A DNA stretch of 64,000 nt from Serratia liquefaciens (GCA_012719855.1 JAAXZN010000050.1:124001-188000); one strand, 5' to 3'. Shown: positions 1 to 9,347, counted from the stretch's first letter. Translations and numbers: made by a program. The notes: generated from the sequence alone by a model not told the origin.

Positions 1-12
1 AGGGATGATTAT

Positions 13-1515
13 ATGAAGTTAAGAAAAAAACGACATAAACCGATGCATATTAATGACATCACCATCATCGATGACAGCAAGCTGAAAAAAGCCATTACCG
101 CAGCCGCTTTGGGTAACGCGATGGAATGGTTCGACTTCGGTGTATATGGCTTTGTGGCCTACGCCCTTGGGCAAGTATTTTTCCCTGGCGCCACCCCTGG
201 CGTGCAGATGATTGCCGCATTGGCGACCTTTTCCGTTCCCTTCCTGGTACGTCCGTTAGGCGGTATTTTCTTTGGCGCGATGGGCGATAAGTTCGGTCGC
301 CAGAAAGTGCTGTCCATCACCATTATTATCATGGCGGTGAGTACCTTCTGTATCGGCCTGATCCCCTCTTACGCCTCCATCGGCATCTGGGCACCGGTTC
401 TGCTGTTGCTGGCCAAACTGGCACAGGGCTTCTCGGTAGGTGGCGAATACTCCGGCGCGGCAATCTTCGTTGCCGAATACTCGCCGGACAGAAAGCGCGG
501 CTTTATGGGCAGCTGGCTTGATTTCGGCTCCATTGCCGGTTTCGTACTGGGTGCGGGCGTAGTGGTGCTGATTTCCAGTATCGTCGGTGAAACCAACTTC
601 CTCGACTGGGGCTGGCGTATTCCGTTCTTTATCGCGGCACCTCTGGGGCTGATCGGTTTGTACCTGCGTCATGCGCTGGAAGAAACCCCGGCGTTCCAGC
701 AGCACGTGGAAAAGATGGAGAAGGAAGATCGCAACGCCATCGAAAACCCGCCGAAGACCTCTTTTAAAGAGATCGCGGCCAAGCATTGGAAAAGCCTGTT
801 GGTCTGCGTCGGTATCGTGATTTCTACCAACGTGACCTATTACATGTTGCTGACCTACATGCCGAGCTACCTGTCGCATAACCTGCACTACTCGGAAGAT
901 CACGGTGTACTGATCATTATCGCCATCATGATCGGCATGTTGTTCGTACAACCGGTCATCGGTTTGGCCAGCGACCGCATCGGCCGTAAGCCGTTTATTA
1001 TCGGCGGTAGCGTCGGCCTGCTGGCACTGGCTATTCCGTGCTTTATTCTGATCAACAGTAATGTGATTGGTCTGATCTTCGTCGGCCTGTTGGTGCTGGC
1101 GGTGCTGCTGAACTCCTTCACCGGCGTGATGGCCTCCACCCTGCCGGCGATGTTCCCGACGCACATTCGTTACAGCGCGTTGGCGATTTCATTCAACATC
1201 TCGGTACTGGTTGCCGGTGCGACCCCAACGGTTGCTGCCTGGCTGGTCGAATCGACCGGGAACCTGTATATGCCGGCTTACTATCTGATGGTCGTCGCCG
1301 TCATCGGCCTGATCACCGGTCTGTACATGAAGGAAACGGCCAACAAACCGCTGCGCGGTGCCACCCCGGCCGCCTCGGATCGTTCGGAAGCCAAAGAGCT
1401 GCTGCAGGAAAACTACGACAACATCGAACAAAAAGTCGAAGACATCAATGAGCAGATCGCCGAGCTGGAAAAGAAAAAACAGACGTTGATCGACCAGCAT
1501 CCAAAACTGGACTAA
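13..1515 (+). CDS. proP: ProP, osmoprotectant/proton symporter (MFS)
   Basis: Inner-membrane symporter that takes up proline and glycine betaine with protons during hyperosmotic stress. The 500 residues match the usual ProP length. A basic N-terminus is followed by about twelve hydrophobic segments, with the MFS loop motif GDKFGRQK at residues 91-98 and NAMEWFDFGVYG near residue 40. From about residue 450 the tail becomes heptad-like (NIEQKVEDINEQIAELEKK), the coiled coil known in ProP to set the osmotic activation point. The ATG at 13 matches the ProP N-terminus; the sequence GGATGATT precedes it. The gene starts close to the window edge, so its promoter is mostly outside. A terminator follows directly. 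Confidence 0.97.
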   Translation: MKLRKKRHKPMHINDITIIDDSKLKKAITAAALGNAMEWFDFGVYGFVAYALGQVFFPGATPGVQMIAALATFSVPFLVRPLGGIFFGAMGDKFGRQKVLSITIIIMAVSTFCIGLIPSYASIGIWAPVLLLLAKLAQGFSVGGEYSGAAIFVAEYSPDRKRGFMGSWLDFGSIAGFVLGAGVVVLISSIVGETNFLDWGWRIPFFIAAPLGLIGLYLRHALEETPAFQQHVEKMEKEDRNAIENPPKTSFKEIAAKHWKSLLVCVGIVISTNVTYYMLLTYMPSYLSHNLHYSEDHGVLIIIAIMIGMLFVQPVIGLASDRIGRKPFIIGGSVGLLALAIPCFILINSNVIGLIFVGLLVLAVLLNSFTGVMASTLPAMFPTHIRYSALAISFNISVLVAGATPTVAAWLVESTGNLYMPAYYLMVVAVIGLITGLYMKETANKPLRGATPAASDRSEAKELLQENYDNIEQKVEDINEQIAELEKKKQTLIDQHPKLD

Positions 1516-1533
1516 AACAACGTTCTCGCGACA

Positions 1534-1557
1534 AGCCACCTTCGGGTGGCTTTTTTA
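1534..1557 (+). terminator. Rho-independent terminator of proP
   Basis: Perfect 7-bp stem AGCCACC/GGTGGCT with a TTCG tetraloop, followed by six T residues, 19 bases after the proP stop codon. Confidence 0.93.
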
Positions 1558-1776
1558 TTGTCGTAATCCGCTCAACGTCCTAACGCAAATTTGTATAACC
1601 TTCCTTCTCAGCCTCGAGTACGAACGTCGTTTTTCACTGCCAGCAGTAATCGGAATAAAAACGGCCATAATACGATTTCGACAAACTGAATTTTGGCACT
1701 ATTAGCCTGATATTTTATCCTGACGACGATTGATGCTAGGCTTGAAATCAAGTTAACCCATTGAAGAAGATAGCCA

Positions 1777-1911
1777 ATGAGTAGAATGGATATGCCGATC
1801 GTTGTTGCCGTAGGCATCATGATTGCGATATGGATAGGCGCGTTATTTAACATTGGCGATATCGCACACACCCTGGCGCGCATCTTTCACTGGATAGAGA
1901 GCCTCCGCTAA
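1777..1911 (+). CDS. Small single-span membrane protein, 44 aa
   Basis: Short frame reading MSRMDMPIVVAVGIMIAIWI at the start, then GALFNIGDIAHTLARIFHWIESLR. Residues 7-24 form one hydrophobic span and the C-terminus is amphipathic and basic. A purine-rich ribosome site (GAAGAAG) lies about 8 bases upstream of the ATG. It sits alone between the proP terminator and the convergent eptB terminator. I do not recognise the family. It could be a membrane-embedded regulator of a transporter, but nothing in the sequence proves this. Confidence 0.6.
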   Translation: MSRMDMPIVVAVGIMIAIWIGALFNIGDIAHTLARIFHWIESLR

Positions 1912-1936
1912 AGCATTGCCCTCCCGGTTTAGCGCA

Positions 1937-1961
1937 TAAAAAAAACCGCCTTACGGCGGTT
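1937..1961 (-). terminator. Rho-independent terminator of eptB
   Basis: Read on the minus strand: stem AACCGCC/GGCGGTT with a 4-base loop, then a run of eight T. It lies 19 bases after the eptB stop. Confidence 0.9.
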
Positions 1962-1979
1962 GGTGGTGCGGTTTGGGAC

Positions 1980-3632
1980 TCAGTTGACCTGGCACCAGTT
2001 ACGCTGCTTCACAATCCCGCCGTCCGGCGAGGTATAGCCGATACAACCCAACACGCTGTCGAACAGCTTTTCATGAAACACCGGTGTTTTAGCCTGTTGC
2101 AGCGCCTTTAACTGGTTAAACGCCGCCTGGTGATCGGGCTGACTGAGGAATTTGTCAGATGCCCACACCATGATAGGCACGGTGCGTTGCTCTTTCGGCG
2201 CATGATCGCGCGGCGTACCGTGAAAATGCATATTTTCCGAGATCGACTCGCCGTGGTCAGATGCGTAAAACACGATAGCGTTGCGATTTCGCAACTGATT
2301 GAACACCTGCTCAAGAACATAGTCGGTGTACAACAGGCTGTTATCGTAAGAGTTGATCATCGATTCCGTTGAACAAGTGTCATCAATACCCTGGCACTCC
2401 GGCTGGTAGCGGGCGAAAGCCCGGGGATAGCGCTCGGTGTACATATAATGCGAGCCTTTGGTATGCAAAATGACCAAATGTTTGCCCTGCGGATGACGGT
2501 CCAGTGAATCCTTCAGTTCATCGATCAACGCAATATCATCAACGGGTTTGCCGGCATTGCGTTTTTCCGCCTGAATGCTTTCCCGAAGAGAATAGCTGTC
2601 CGCCTGGGTCTTATTATAAAACCAGGCTTCGCTTTGCATGGAAAACAACTCGGAGGAAAAACCCTGCTTTTTCAGCACCGAGAAAACGTTCATTTCCTTC
2701 AGTGTGCGCTGCGGCTCTTCCGAGGCTCCACCTTCTCTGACGAACATGCAACGCAGACTGAGCTTGGTCGATGTGTCGCAAGAATAACCTTGCAGCACCG
2801 CCAGGTTGGCTTCTTTGTCCAGATTCGGCGTATTGTCGCGCTGGTAGCCGTAGACTCCCATATGATCGCGCCTGGCGCTTTCGCCAATCACGAATACCAC
2901 ATAGAGATCGTTGACATCCTTTGGCGGCTGGTAGGTGAAATGCGCCGCCGGATCGTACAAATTACGGCTGTCTTCCGCCTGGCTGTACGAGCTGTAAGTC
3001 AACAAACCCAATGCCGAGAGCCAGTTGGACGGCGAATAACTGCCGGCCACTACCCCGCCATAGCTGGCCATCATCTGATTATTTTCACGATCGTGTTGAT
3101 CCTGCACCTGGCCCATCAGTTGAAGCGGTAGCCAGCAGAACAGCCCTGCGGCCAACATAATGCCGCCTTTTTTACCCCATGCCAGCCGATTACCGCGCTT
3201 GAATGCGGCTTCGTGCATGGGGGCCAGCCAGATCAGCAGCAGCGGCAACAGGCTCACCAGTACCATCCACACGCCAAAATGCCAGCCGACCGACTCTTTG
3301 GACAAATCAACGTCGGTGGTCATTACCGCCGCCAGAATGCCGTAACCGATATCAACGTGGAACAGCACCATGTAATAGCTGGCGGCAACCGAGCTTAGTA
3401 CCAGCAGCGAGGCCAAAACCCGAAACAAACGGCGCCCCAAAAACGAGATCAGCAAGGTAATAAAGCACACCAGACAAAAGGCAGCGACGACTTCAATGCC
3501 AATCGACAACAGGTTGTCGTTGTGGAGTTGTTGATAGCGTCGATAAAATATAGGGATATTGAGTAAAACACCGAGATAAAAAGCGATAAAGAAAGAGACC
3601 TGCAACTGGGTCCAACGTCGGAACTTCTGCAT
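1980..3632 (-). CDS. eptB: EptB, Kdo-lipid A phosphoethanolamine transferase
   Basis: Inner-membrane enzyme with a periplasmic catalytic domain that adds phosphoethanolamine to the outer Kdo of LPS, lowering surface negative charge. The N-terminal third has about five membrane spans. The rest is a sulfatase-fold hydrolase domain: GESARRDHMGVYGYQR, then CDTSTKLSLRCMF carrying the catalytic threonine region, and the metal-binding segment ASDHGES. The ending CIGYTSPDGGI is typical of EptB rather than EptA. I chose the ATG at 3632 (MQKFRRW), which matches EptB N-termini; a TTG seven codons upstream extends the frame but has no ribosome site. The gene has its own terminator. Confidence 0.92.
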   Translation of the reverse strand: MQKFRRWTQLQVSFFIAFYLGVLLNIPIFYRRYQQLHNDNLLSIGIEVVAAFCLVCFITLLISFLGRRLFRVLASLLVLSSVAASYYMVLFHVDIGYGILAAVMTTDVDLSKESVGWHFGVWMVLVSLLPLLLIWLAPMHEAAFKRGNRLAWGKKGGIMLAAGLFCWLPLQLMGQVQDQHDRENNQMMASYGGVVAGSYSPSNWLSALGLLTYSSYSQAEDSRNLYDPAAHFTYQPPKDVNDLYVVFVIGESARRDHMGVYGYQRDNTPNLDKEANLAVLQGYSCDTSTKLSLRCMFVREGGASEEPQRTLKEMNVFSVLKKQGFSSELFSMQSEAWFYNKTQADSYSLRESIQAEKRNAGKPVDDIALIDELKDSLDRHPQGKHLVILHTKGSHYMYTERYPRAFARYQPECQGIDDTCSTESMINSYDNSLLYTDYVLEQVFNQLRNRNAIVFYASDHGESISENMHFHGTPRDHAPKEQRTVPIMVWASDKFLSQPDHQAAFNQLKALQQAKTPVFHEKLFDSVLGCIGYTSPDGGIVKQRNWCQVN

Positions 3633-3812
3633 TTTTAATACCATTCCCGCCAAAGTGAGTTCATAGCCATCTGCCAGATACAGGTTGTTGTGAGAGTTTC
3701 TCTCCCCCTGCTGCTGGGTGGTTATCTGACAGGCAATTTAGGCAGGCGTTGCTAAGGAGGAGAAAAATAACGTTGTTATGATGTAACAATTCGTGTGTGA
3801 AGCGGTTTTTAT

Positions 3813-3851
3813 CCTTCCTGCGGCAGCAGTTATGCTCACTACCGCAGGAGG
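3813..3851. other. Inverted repeat downstream of the PTS IIC gene
   Basis: CCTTCCTGCGG and CCGCAGGAGG form an imperfect stem with an 18-base loop just past the IIC stop. No T-run follows on either strand, so this may be a transcript-stabilising stem rather than a classical terminator. Confidence 0.4.
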
Positions 3852-3863
3852 GGGCCTTTATCT

Positions 3864-5228
3864 TTACGGCGTCAGGGGTTGTTCACCGACCGCAGCGCTT
3901 GGTACTGATGCTGCGGCCTGATTTTCTTCGCGGTATTTCTGCTTATCCCAGGCACGGAAGAACGGGTAGTAAATCGCCATTGAAATCAGCAGATTGACCA
4001 CCTGGATCACGGTTCCCGAAATTTGGCCGCCGGTCGCCAGATAGCCACTGATGAAAATCGGCGTGGTAAATGGCAAGGCAATGCCCACCGGAGGCGTCAC
4101 CAAACCGGTTGCCATCGCGGTGTAGGTCACGATCACCAGCACCACCGGCGTCAAAATAAATGGCAGGAAGAAGTACGGGTTCATCACCAGCGGGATACCA
4201 AATACCATCGGCTCGCTGATATTAAACAGGCACCCCGGTGCGGCGATTTTCCCCAGCTGTTTCATCTGCGCGCTACGGCTGCGCACCAGCATGAAGATCA
4301 CCAACCCCAACAGGGCGCCGGTTCCGCCGGGCGCTATCCATAAGTCGTAAAATTGCTGGGTAATAATGTGCGGGATAGGCTGGTTGTTCTGAAAAGCCAC
4401 CAGATTTTCCGACATATTCGCCAACCACACCGGCTGAATGAACACCAGTACGATAGCATCGCCATGCAGCCCCAGCGTCCACAGCAGGCCAATCAGGATC
4501 ACCGAGAAAATCATCCCCGGCAGCGTTCCGCCCACGTGGTGCATCGGGATACCGATCAGCGTGGCGATCATGGTGTTGATATCGCCAAACGGCGTGGCTT
4601 CGACGATCAGGCGCAGCAGAAGGATCACTGCCAGCACGCAAAACCCCGGGATCAGCGCCAGGAAGGATTTCGCCACCGCCGGCGGTACCCCTTCAGGCAT
4701 GTTGATCACCAGATTGCGGTTATGCACGAACCGGTAGATTTCCGTCGACAACAGCGCCACCACTATCGCCACGAACAATCCCTGGCTGCCGATAAAATTC
4801 ATCGGCAGTACGCCTTTGACAATCTGCTCCGCAGCGCCCTTCACCGGCGCAAACAGCGTGTGCTGGGGAATGGTCATGATAAAGGCCACGAGCGAAACGG
4901 CACCGGTACTGAGCGGATCCATGCCGCGGTATTTTTCCGCCAGCCGGTAGGCAATGCCGAAGCTGGAGATAATCGCCATGATGTCGTAGGTCGCCTTGAC
5001 CGGATACAACAGCTTGTCTCGCCAGGCCGCACCGAATACCTCCCCCATCAGGTTGGCATAGCTCGGGATCGGCAAGTAGGCGAAGATCAGAAAAAATGAC
5101 CCGATCAACATAAACGGCATATTGAGAATGATGCCGTCTCGTACCGATAAAATGTGTTTTTGCCCGGCGATTTTTAACGCCGTCGGCAATACGTAACGTT
5201 CCAGAATGCTATTTAAACCCGCCATCAT
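3864..5228 (-). CDS. PTS system cellobiose/chitobiose-type transporter, IIC subunit
   Basis: Membrane permease subunit of a lactose/cellobiose-family phosphotransferase system, moving a beta-linked disaccharide across the inner membrane for phosphorylation by IIB. 454 residues with about ten hydrophobic spans and family segments LSVRDGIILNMPFMLIGSFF, APGGTGALLG and FNISEPMVFG. The last 25 residues are low-complexity. Two adjacent ATGs (5228, 5225) are possible. It is the last gene of the IIB-IIA-GH4-IIC operon. The exact sugar cannot be read from the sequence; cellobiose, chitobiose and aryl-beta-glucosides are all possible. Confidence 0.9.
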   Translation of the reverse strand: MMAGLNSILERYVLPTALKIAGQKHILSVRDGIILNMPFMLIGSFFLIFAYLPIPSYANLMGEVFGAAWRDKLLYPVKATYDIMAIISSFGIAYRLAEKYRGMDPLSTGAVSLVAFIMTIPQHTLFAPVKGAAEQIVKGVLPMNFIGSQGLFVAIVVALLSTEIYRFVHNRNLVINMPEGVPPAVAKSFLALIPGFCVLAVILLLRLIVEATPFGDINTMIATLIGIPMHHVGGTLPGMIFSVILIGLLWTLGLHGDAIVLVFIQPVWLANMSENLVAFQNNQPIPHIITQQFYDLWIAPGGTGALLGLVIFMLVRSRSAQMKQLGKIAAPGCLFNISEPMVFGIPLVMNPYFFLPFILTPVVLVIVTYTAMATGLVTPPVGIALPFTTPIFISGYLATGGQISGTVIQVVNLLISMAIYYPFFRAWDKQKYREENQAAASVPSAAVGEQPLTP

Positions 5229-5280
5229 TCCCCCTGCCCGGCCAAGCCGGCTAGCATGATTATTATTATGGAATATCGAC

Positions 5281-6582
5281 TTAGTTGAACTGCGACAAAT
5301 AGGCTTGGTTCAGGTTCAGCACCTCATCCAGCAAAGGTTGTGCGATACCGACGCCGCCAATCAGCGGATTCACCACCAGCGCCAACAGCGCACTCTGACG
5401 ATCGCCATGCACCGCGGCCTCAATGGTCAAGCGTTCGAAATCTTTTACCTGCTGAGTCAACCCGTTCATGGCCAGCGGCAGCGGTCCGAAGCTCAGCGGG
5501 TGAGCGCCCTGAGCGTCGATCACGCAGTTGGTTTCAATTACCGCATCTTCCGGCAAGCCCTGGATCGCGCCGTTATTGCGGGTGTTCACCACCAGCACCT
5601 TGCCGCTGTTATTGTGAATGGCGCGGATCAGTTCGACCGCAACTTCTGAATAGAAGGCACCGCCACGAAAGCTTAGCTGCTCCGGTTTTTTGTCCAGCGT
5701 CGGATCGGCATAGAGGGCAAATAACTCTGCCTCAACCTTCATCACCTGCTCAGCACGGGTTCCCTGCGCGGCGGCCGCTTCCAGCTCTTCGTCCAGCATG
5801 CTGGCCGTCTGATAAAAATAGCGGTGGTACGGGCAAGGGATCGCCCCCAGCGCCTGCAAAAATGCCGGCGGCCAAGGCAGATCCTTGATGTTGTTCATCG
5901 AGAGCGTTTCGCCATTGCTCAGCATCTCCAGCACCTGGGCGGTCACATCCTTGCCGCTTTGCGTAACCTGATGCACCCACACCATATGATTCAGCCCGGC
6001 AAAGCGCAGGTCCACCTGATCGTAGGGAGCCTTCAGCATGTCGGCGATCATGTGGTGCATGGTGATCGGCACGTTGCACAAACCGATAATTTTCGCCTTG
6101 CTGTAACGGGAGACCGCTTCCGTGACAATACCGGCCGGATTGGTGAAATTGATGATCCAGGCGTCCGGCGCCACCGTTTCTACGGTACGCGCCACTTCCA
6201 GCATGACAGGAATGGTGCGCAGTGCCTTGGCGAAACCACCGACACCGGTGGTCTCTTGCCCCAGGCGCTGGTATTTCAACCCCAGACGCTCATCGGCAGC
6301 ACGGGCGGCCAGTTGCCCGACCCGCAGCTGAGTCAGCACAAAGCTGGCACCACGAATGGCCGGTTCCAATGCGAAATGCACCGACACCACCACCTGCTCC
6401 AGCCCGTTGCGCTTGAGCATTCTTTTAGTCAGTTCGGCAATGATGCCCACTTTCTCGCGGCCGGACTCTACATCCACCAAGGCAAGTTCGGTTAATGGAA
6501 CATCCTGATAGTGGGCGATCAGCCCCTCGACCAACTCCGGCGTGTAGCTGCTGCCCCCGCCAATTACGGTTATCTTAGTCAT
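5281..6582 (-). CDS. 6-phospho-beta-glucosidase, glycoside hydrolase family 4
   Basis: Cytoplasmic NAD- and metal-dependent hydrolase (CelF/LicH type) that cleaves the phosphorylated disaccharide delivered by the PTS. The N-terminus has the GH4 dinucleotide motif GGGSSYTPELVEG. Then come NFTNPAG, CNVP (metal-ligand cysteine) and GLNHMVW. 433 residues is normal for the family. Its first codons overlap the end of the IIA gene by 8 bases, pointing to translational coupling. GH4 enzymes use a redox-elimination mechanism, so the neighbouring PTS products are the expected substrates. Confidence 0.93.
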   Translation of the reverse strand: MTKITVIGGGSSYTPELVEGLIAHYQDVPLTELALVDVESGREKVGIIAELTKRMLKRNGLEQVVVSVHFALEPAIRGASFVLTQLRVGQLAARAADERLGLKYQRLGQETTGVGGFAKALRTIPVMLEVARTVETVAPDAWIINFTNPAGIVTEAVSRYSKAKIIGLCNVPITMHHMIADMLKAPYDQVDLRFAGLNHMVWVHQVTQSGKDVTAQVLEMLSNGETLSMNNIKDLPWPPAFLQALGAIPCPYHRYFYQTASMLDEELEAAAAQGTRAEQVMKVEAELFALYADPTLDKKPEQLSFRGGAFYSEVAVELIRAIHNNSGKVLVVNTRNNGAIQGLPEDAVIETNCVIDAQGAHPLSFGPLPLAMNGLTQQVKDFERLTIEAAVHGDRQSALLALVVNPLIGGVGIAQPLLDEVLNLNQAYLSQFN

Positions 6583-6898
6583 TGCTTTGCCCCTGCGGTA
6601 AACGGCGATAAAGCTCGATCATGTCGGTGGCCAGATCTTGAATCAGCATGGCGTTCATCAAATGATCCTGCGCATGCACCAGAATCAGACTGACCGGTAT
6701 TTTCCCAACCCCTTCATCCATGCCAATCAGCTCCGTCTGCATGCCGTGCGCCCTCCCGATGCCGGCCTTTGCCTCTTCCAACTTAGCCTCTGCGGCCACG
6801 AACTCACCGCGACGTGCCAGTTGCAGCGCCGAAAGCAGCGAACTGCGCGCGCTACCGGCATGAACCAGCAACTCCATAACGCTAGTTTCCAAATCCAC
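6575..6898 (-). CDS. PTS lactose/cellobiose-type IIA subunit
   Basis: Cytoplasmic phosphocarrier passing phosphate from HPr to IIB. The 107-residue all-helical protein carries VHAQDHLM at about residues 74-81, with the phosphorylated histidine at about 75. The start is a GTG at 6898 with a strong GGGAGG ribosome site six bases away; no ATG in frame gives the normal length. It lies 113 bases after IIB and overlaps the GH4 gene by 8 bases. Confidence 0.92.
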   Translation of the reverse strand: MDLETSVMELLVHAGSARSSLLSALQLARRGEFVAAEAKLEEAKAGIGRAHGMQTELIGMDEGVGKIPVSLILVHAQDHLMNAMLIQDLATDMIELYRRLPQGQSND

Positions 6899-7011
6899 CT
6901 TCGCCTCCCCGGCCTGATTTCAGGCACAGTGATCCCGCCGAGAGTCATGAAATAACCCACGGTCGATGAATAAATAAAAGGATATAAGGGGCCAAGCCCC
7001 TCAGGGTGTTA

Positions 7012-7317
7012 TCAGGCCAGCAAGCCCAGCGCCTTGTCCAGCACCTTGTCTCCACGCATGGTGCCGTAGTCCATCATGTCGATCACCGCGACAGTTTTAC
7101 CCATTGGCGCAGCAAGTTCGCTAAGACGTGCATGTTCATATTTTACCTGCGGCCCGAGCAGCACAATATCCGCACGCTCGACGATGCGCTCAAAATCCGC
7201 CACCGGCACGGCCTCAATCACGATATCCAGCGCCCGTTTTTGCGCCTCGGCTTTCATTTTTTGCACCAGCATGCTGGTCGACATGCCTGCTGCGCAGCAT
7301 AAGACGATGGTTTGCAT
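7012..7317 (-). CDS. PTS cellobiose/chitobiose-type IIB subunit
   Basis: Cytoplasmic subunit that takes phosphate from IIA onto a cysteine and hands it to the sugar bound by IIC. 101 residues with the phosphorylation loop LCCAAGMSTSM at residues 6-16; Cys8 aligns with the active-site cysteine, and Cys7 is an extra neighbour. First gene of the operon, divergent from the RpiR regulator across a 400-base regulatory region. Confidence 0.92.
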   Translation of the reverse strand: MQTIVLCCAAGMSTSMLVQKMKAEAQKRALDIVIEAVPVADFERIVERADIVLLGPQVKYEHARLSELAAPMGKTVAVIDMMDYGTMRGDKVLDKALGLLA

Positions 7318-7719
7318 TTTCAGTATCCCGGTTGTTAGCCACTTGGCGATGCAAATATAAAACAGTTCTGTAACACGCTTGTAAATACCTTGATTCCATA
7401 TGATTTGATTATGACTTTTGGCTAATCGTTTAAAAACAATGCATTAAACAATTTCCGTCATGAAAATTTTTTTCAACACTGTGATCGACGATCTAATTTT
7501 TCATAACCATGAAATTTAAAAATGGCCTTTTATGTTTAAAAACATAGTGATAAATCACTGACCGATAAACAATGCGAAGAGTATCTCGTTTTAAATCTGT
7601 ACGGATTGAAAATTATTTTCATTGGCTTATTCTTCTGGTTATCGCTTTATGCCGTGTGAAAAACAGGCTAGTTTGAAGCACAGATCGCCGGTTGGCATTA
7701 CAGAAGGGACACTGCAGTC
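7318..7719. promoter_or_regulatory. Divergent control region between the PTS operon and rpiR-like gene
   Basis: AT-rich non-coding region with two contiguous palindromes: TATGTTTAAAAACATA at 7531-7546 and AGTGATAAATCACT at 7546-7559. The 11-base core GTTTAAAAACA of the first occurs again at 7428-7438. These are the best candidates for binding sites of the adjacent RpiR regulator. No convincing CRP site was found. Confidence 0.55.
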
Positions 7720-8862
7720 ATGGATCTCGTTTACCACATTCAGTTTCGCCAGGATCCGTTCAGCCGCCAGGAAGCAAAAGTTGCCCGCGCCATACTGGAC
7801 AACCCGGGGTTTACTTCAACAGCCACCATTGAGCAATTGGCAGAGCGCGCAGGTGTCAGCACCGATATCGTCGCTCATTTTGCCCAATCCCTTGGCTGTC
7901 AGGATCTTAACGACTTTATCGCGCTAATGCGCACCCAACCTGCGCTGGCAACCACCCCGACAGAGGTAGCCCAACCCGTGCTCGGCGGCATGGATATCGC
8001 CTTTGCCTCCGCTGCCGGCATCGGCAAACTGCCTGGCGTCAGCTCCGCCACCCTCAGCCGTTTTGCTAAATCCATCGGTTGTGAAGATATTGGCGACATC
8101 GTCTATCAGATCCGCGCACGGCAAAACCAGTTCAGTCAGCAGGAAGCCAAAGTCGCACAGACCATTTTGGACGATATCGCCTTCGCTTCCTCCGCCACCA
8201 TCGAATTGCTGGCCAGCCAGGCGGGGGTCAGCCCGGCCACCATTACCCGCTTTGCCAAAACCATTGGCTGCGACGATATTCGCGATCTGCGCATGAAACT
8301 GGCTCAGGCCAGCGTGAGCGGCTCACGCTATTTGACCGCCCAGACTACGCCTAATGGCCCACCACGGCTGTGGTTACAGCGCGTAAACGACGTGGAAACC
8401 ACTTTGCATCAACAGCTGCAGCAAGTAGAACATGCAGCGCTGATCGATGCTTGCCAGCAACTGAGCCAATCCAAAAGCGTGCATATTTTTGGCGTAAACA
8501 GCATGGCGCTTTATGCCAATGAGCTGCAACAACGCCTGGTGGGTCTGGGTTACCCCGCTTTTGTCTGCCAGGAGCCTGCGCTGATGCGCATGACGGCCTC
8601 CACGCTCAGCACGCAACAGTGCGTGATCCTGCTGTCGATGAGTGGGGAAAACAGCGATTTGCTTAACGCCGCCAAACTGGCCGGTGCCACCGGCGCGTAT
8701 CGTATCGCCCTGACCCCGGCCGGTACCACGCTGGCCGGGCTGGCGGATAAAGTGTTGCCGCTCAGCGGTGGCAGTACGGCACGCTATGGACTGATGCTGA
8801 CCCTAGACCTGCTGCTGGCACAGCTATTGCCTGAAAGCCTGGGGACACAAACGGAAGATTGA
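7720..8862 (+). CDS. RpiR/MurR-family regulator with repeated HTH domain
   Basis: Likely sugar-phosphate-responsive regulator of the divergent PTS operon. Normal RpiR proteins have one N-terminal HTH domain and a C-terminal SIS sugar-phosphate domain in about 280-300 residues. This one has 380. Residues 3-73 form one full HTH domain, 90-127 match the second half of that domain again, and 127-195 form another full copy. Copies share QEAKVA and FA(K/Q)S(L/I)GC segments. The SIS domain covers about 215-370 (HIFGVNSMALYANELQQRL, LLSMSGENSD). AAGGGA lies 10 bases before the ATG. The function follows from family and position; the repeat architecture is seen directly. Confidence 0.88.
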   Translation: MDLVYHIQFRQDPFSRQEAKVARAILDNPGFTSTATIEQLAERAGVSTDIVAHFAQSLGCQDLNDFIALMRTQPALATTPTEVAQPVLGGMDIAFASAAGIGKLPGVSSATLSRFAKSIGCEDIGDIVYQIRARQNQFSQQEAKVAQTILDDIAFASSATIELLASQAGVSPATITRFAKTIGCDDIRDLRMKLAQASVSGSRYLTAQTTPNGPPRLWLQRVNDVETTLHQQLQQVEHAALIDACQQLSQSKSVHIFGVNSMALYANELQQRLVGLGYPAFVCQEPALMRMTASTLSTQQCVILLSMSGENSDLLNAAKLAGATGAYRIALTPAGTTLAGLADKVLPLSGGSTARYGLMLTLDLLLAQLLPESLGTQTED

Positions 8863-9108
8863 GTCTCTGCCACTGCACCGGTTGCGAGGGCCTTCAACGG
8901 CAAACTCCGCCGCCGCTGCGGTGGCCTGAGGTTTTTCCTAATTCGCGGTCTGGGCTACCACTGCCTATTGATAGGAATATTCTTACTACGTTATCGTTAA
9001 CATTCCACTTAGCTATCAACCTAAGTGAAATTTGCACGACTTTATTTTTTTAATGGCTTCTCTGCCAGCTTCGGCTGGCACTTTAAATTTCACCAGCGGT
9101 AAAATTCT

Positions 9109-9339
9109 ATGATCGATTACTCCCTTTACGGTCTCCACGATAGAGATATCGAGACATACCGTGAACAAATATACAACCTGCTCGGCAAAGGCATTATTCA
9201 GGTGCTTTCCGCTAACAAACCCATCAGCAAGCAAAATATTCTCGCCTACCTCATCGCTGAAATCGAAAGGCAACCCGACGAGTACGGTCAGAAACTGCAC
9301 AGAGCAGCAATCGAGGTTATTGGAATCAACGCTCGCTAA
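9109..9339 (+). CDS. YmgB/AriR-like biofilm or stress connector protein
   Basis: 76-residue helical protein. The central pattern LGKGIIQVLSANKPISKQNI followed by LAYLIAEIE resembles the YmgB/AriR family, small dimeric regulators of biofilm and acid or two-component responses. The match is by eye and only moderately strong. A hairpin (TGCCAGC-TTCG-GCTGGCA, 9063-9080) lies in its leader without a T-run. A small membrane-protein gene follows 8 bases downstream and is probably co-transcribed. Confidence 0.65.
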   Translation: MIDYSLYGLHDRDIETYREQIYNLLGKGIIQVLSANKPISKQNILAYLIAEIERQPDEYGQKLHRAAIEVIGINAR

Positions 9340-9347
9340 GGAGAAGT

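Noticed and set aside
256-1164. Long minus-strand frame opposite proP
   Set aside because: It is a shadow of the strongly conserved ProP frame, with no ribosome site or recognisable domain.
7480-7495. Possible CRP site TGTGA near the PTS operon
   Set aside because: The right half-site (TCACA) is missing.
9063-9080. TGCCAGC-TTCG-GCTGGCA hairpin before the YmgB-like gene as terminator
   Set aside because: No T-run follows on either strand; listed only as a leader stem.
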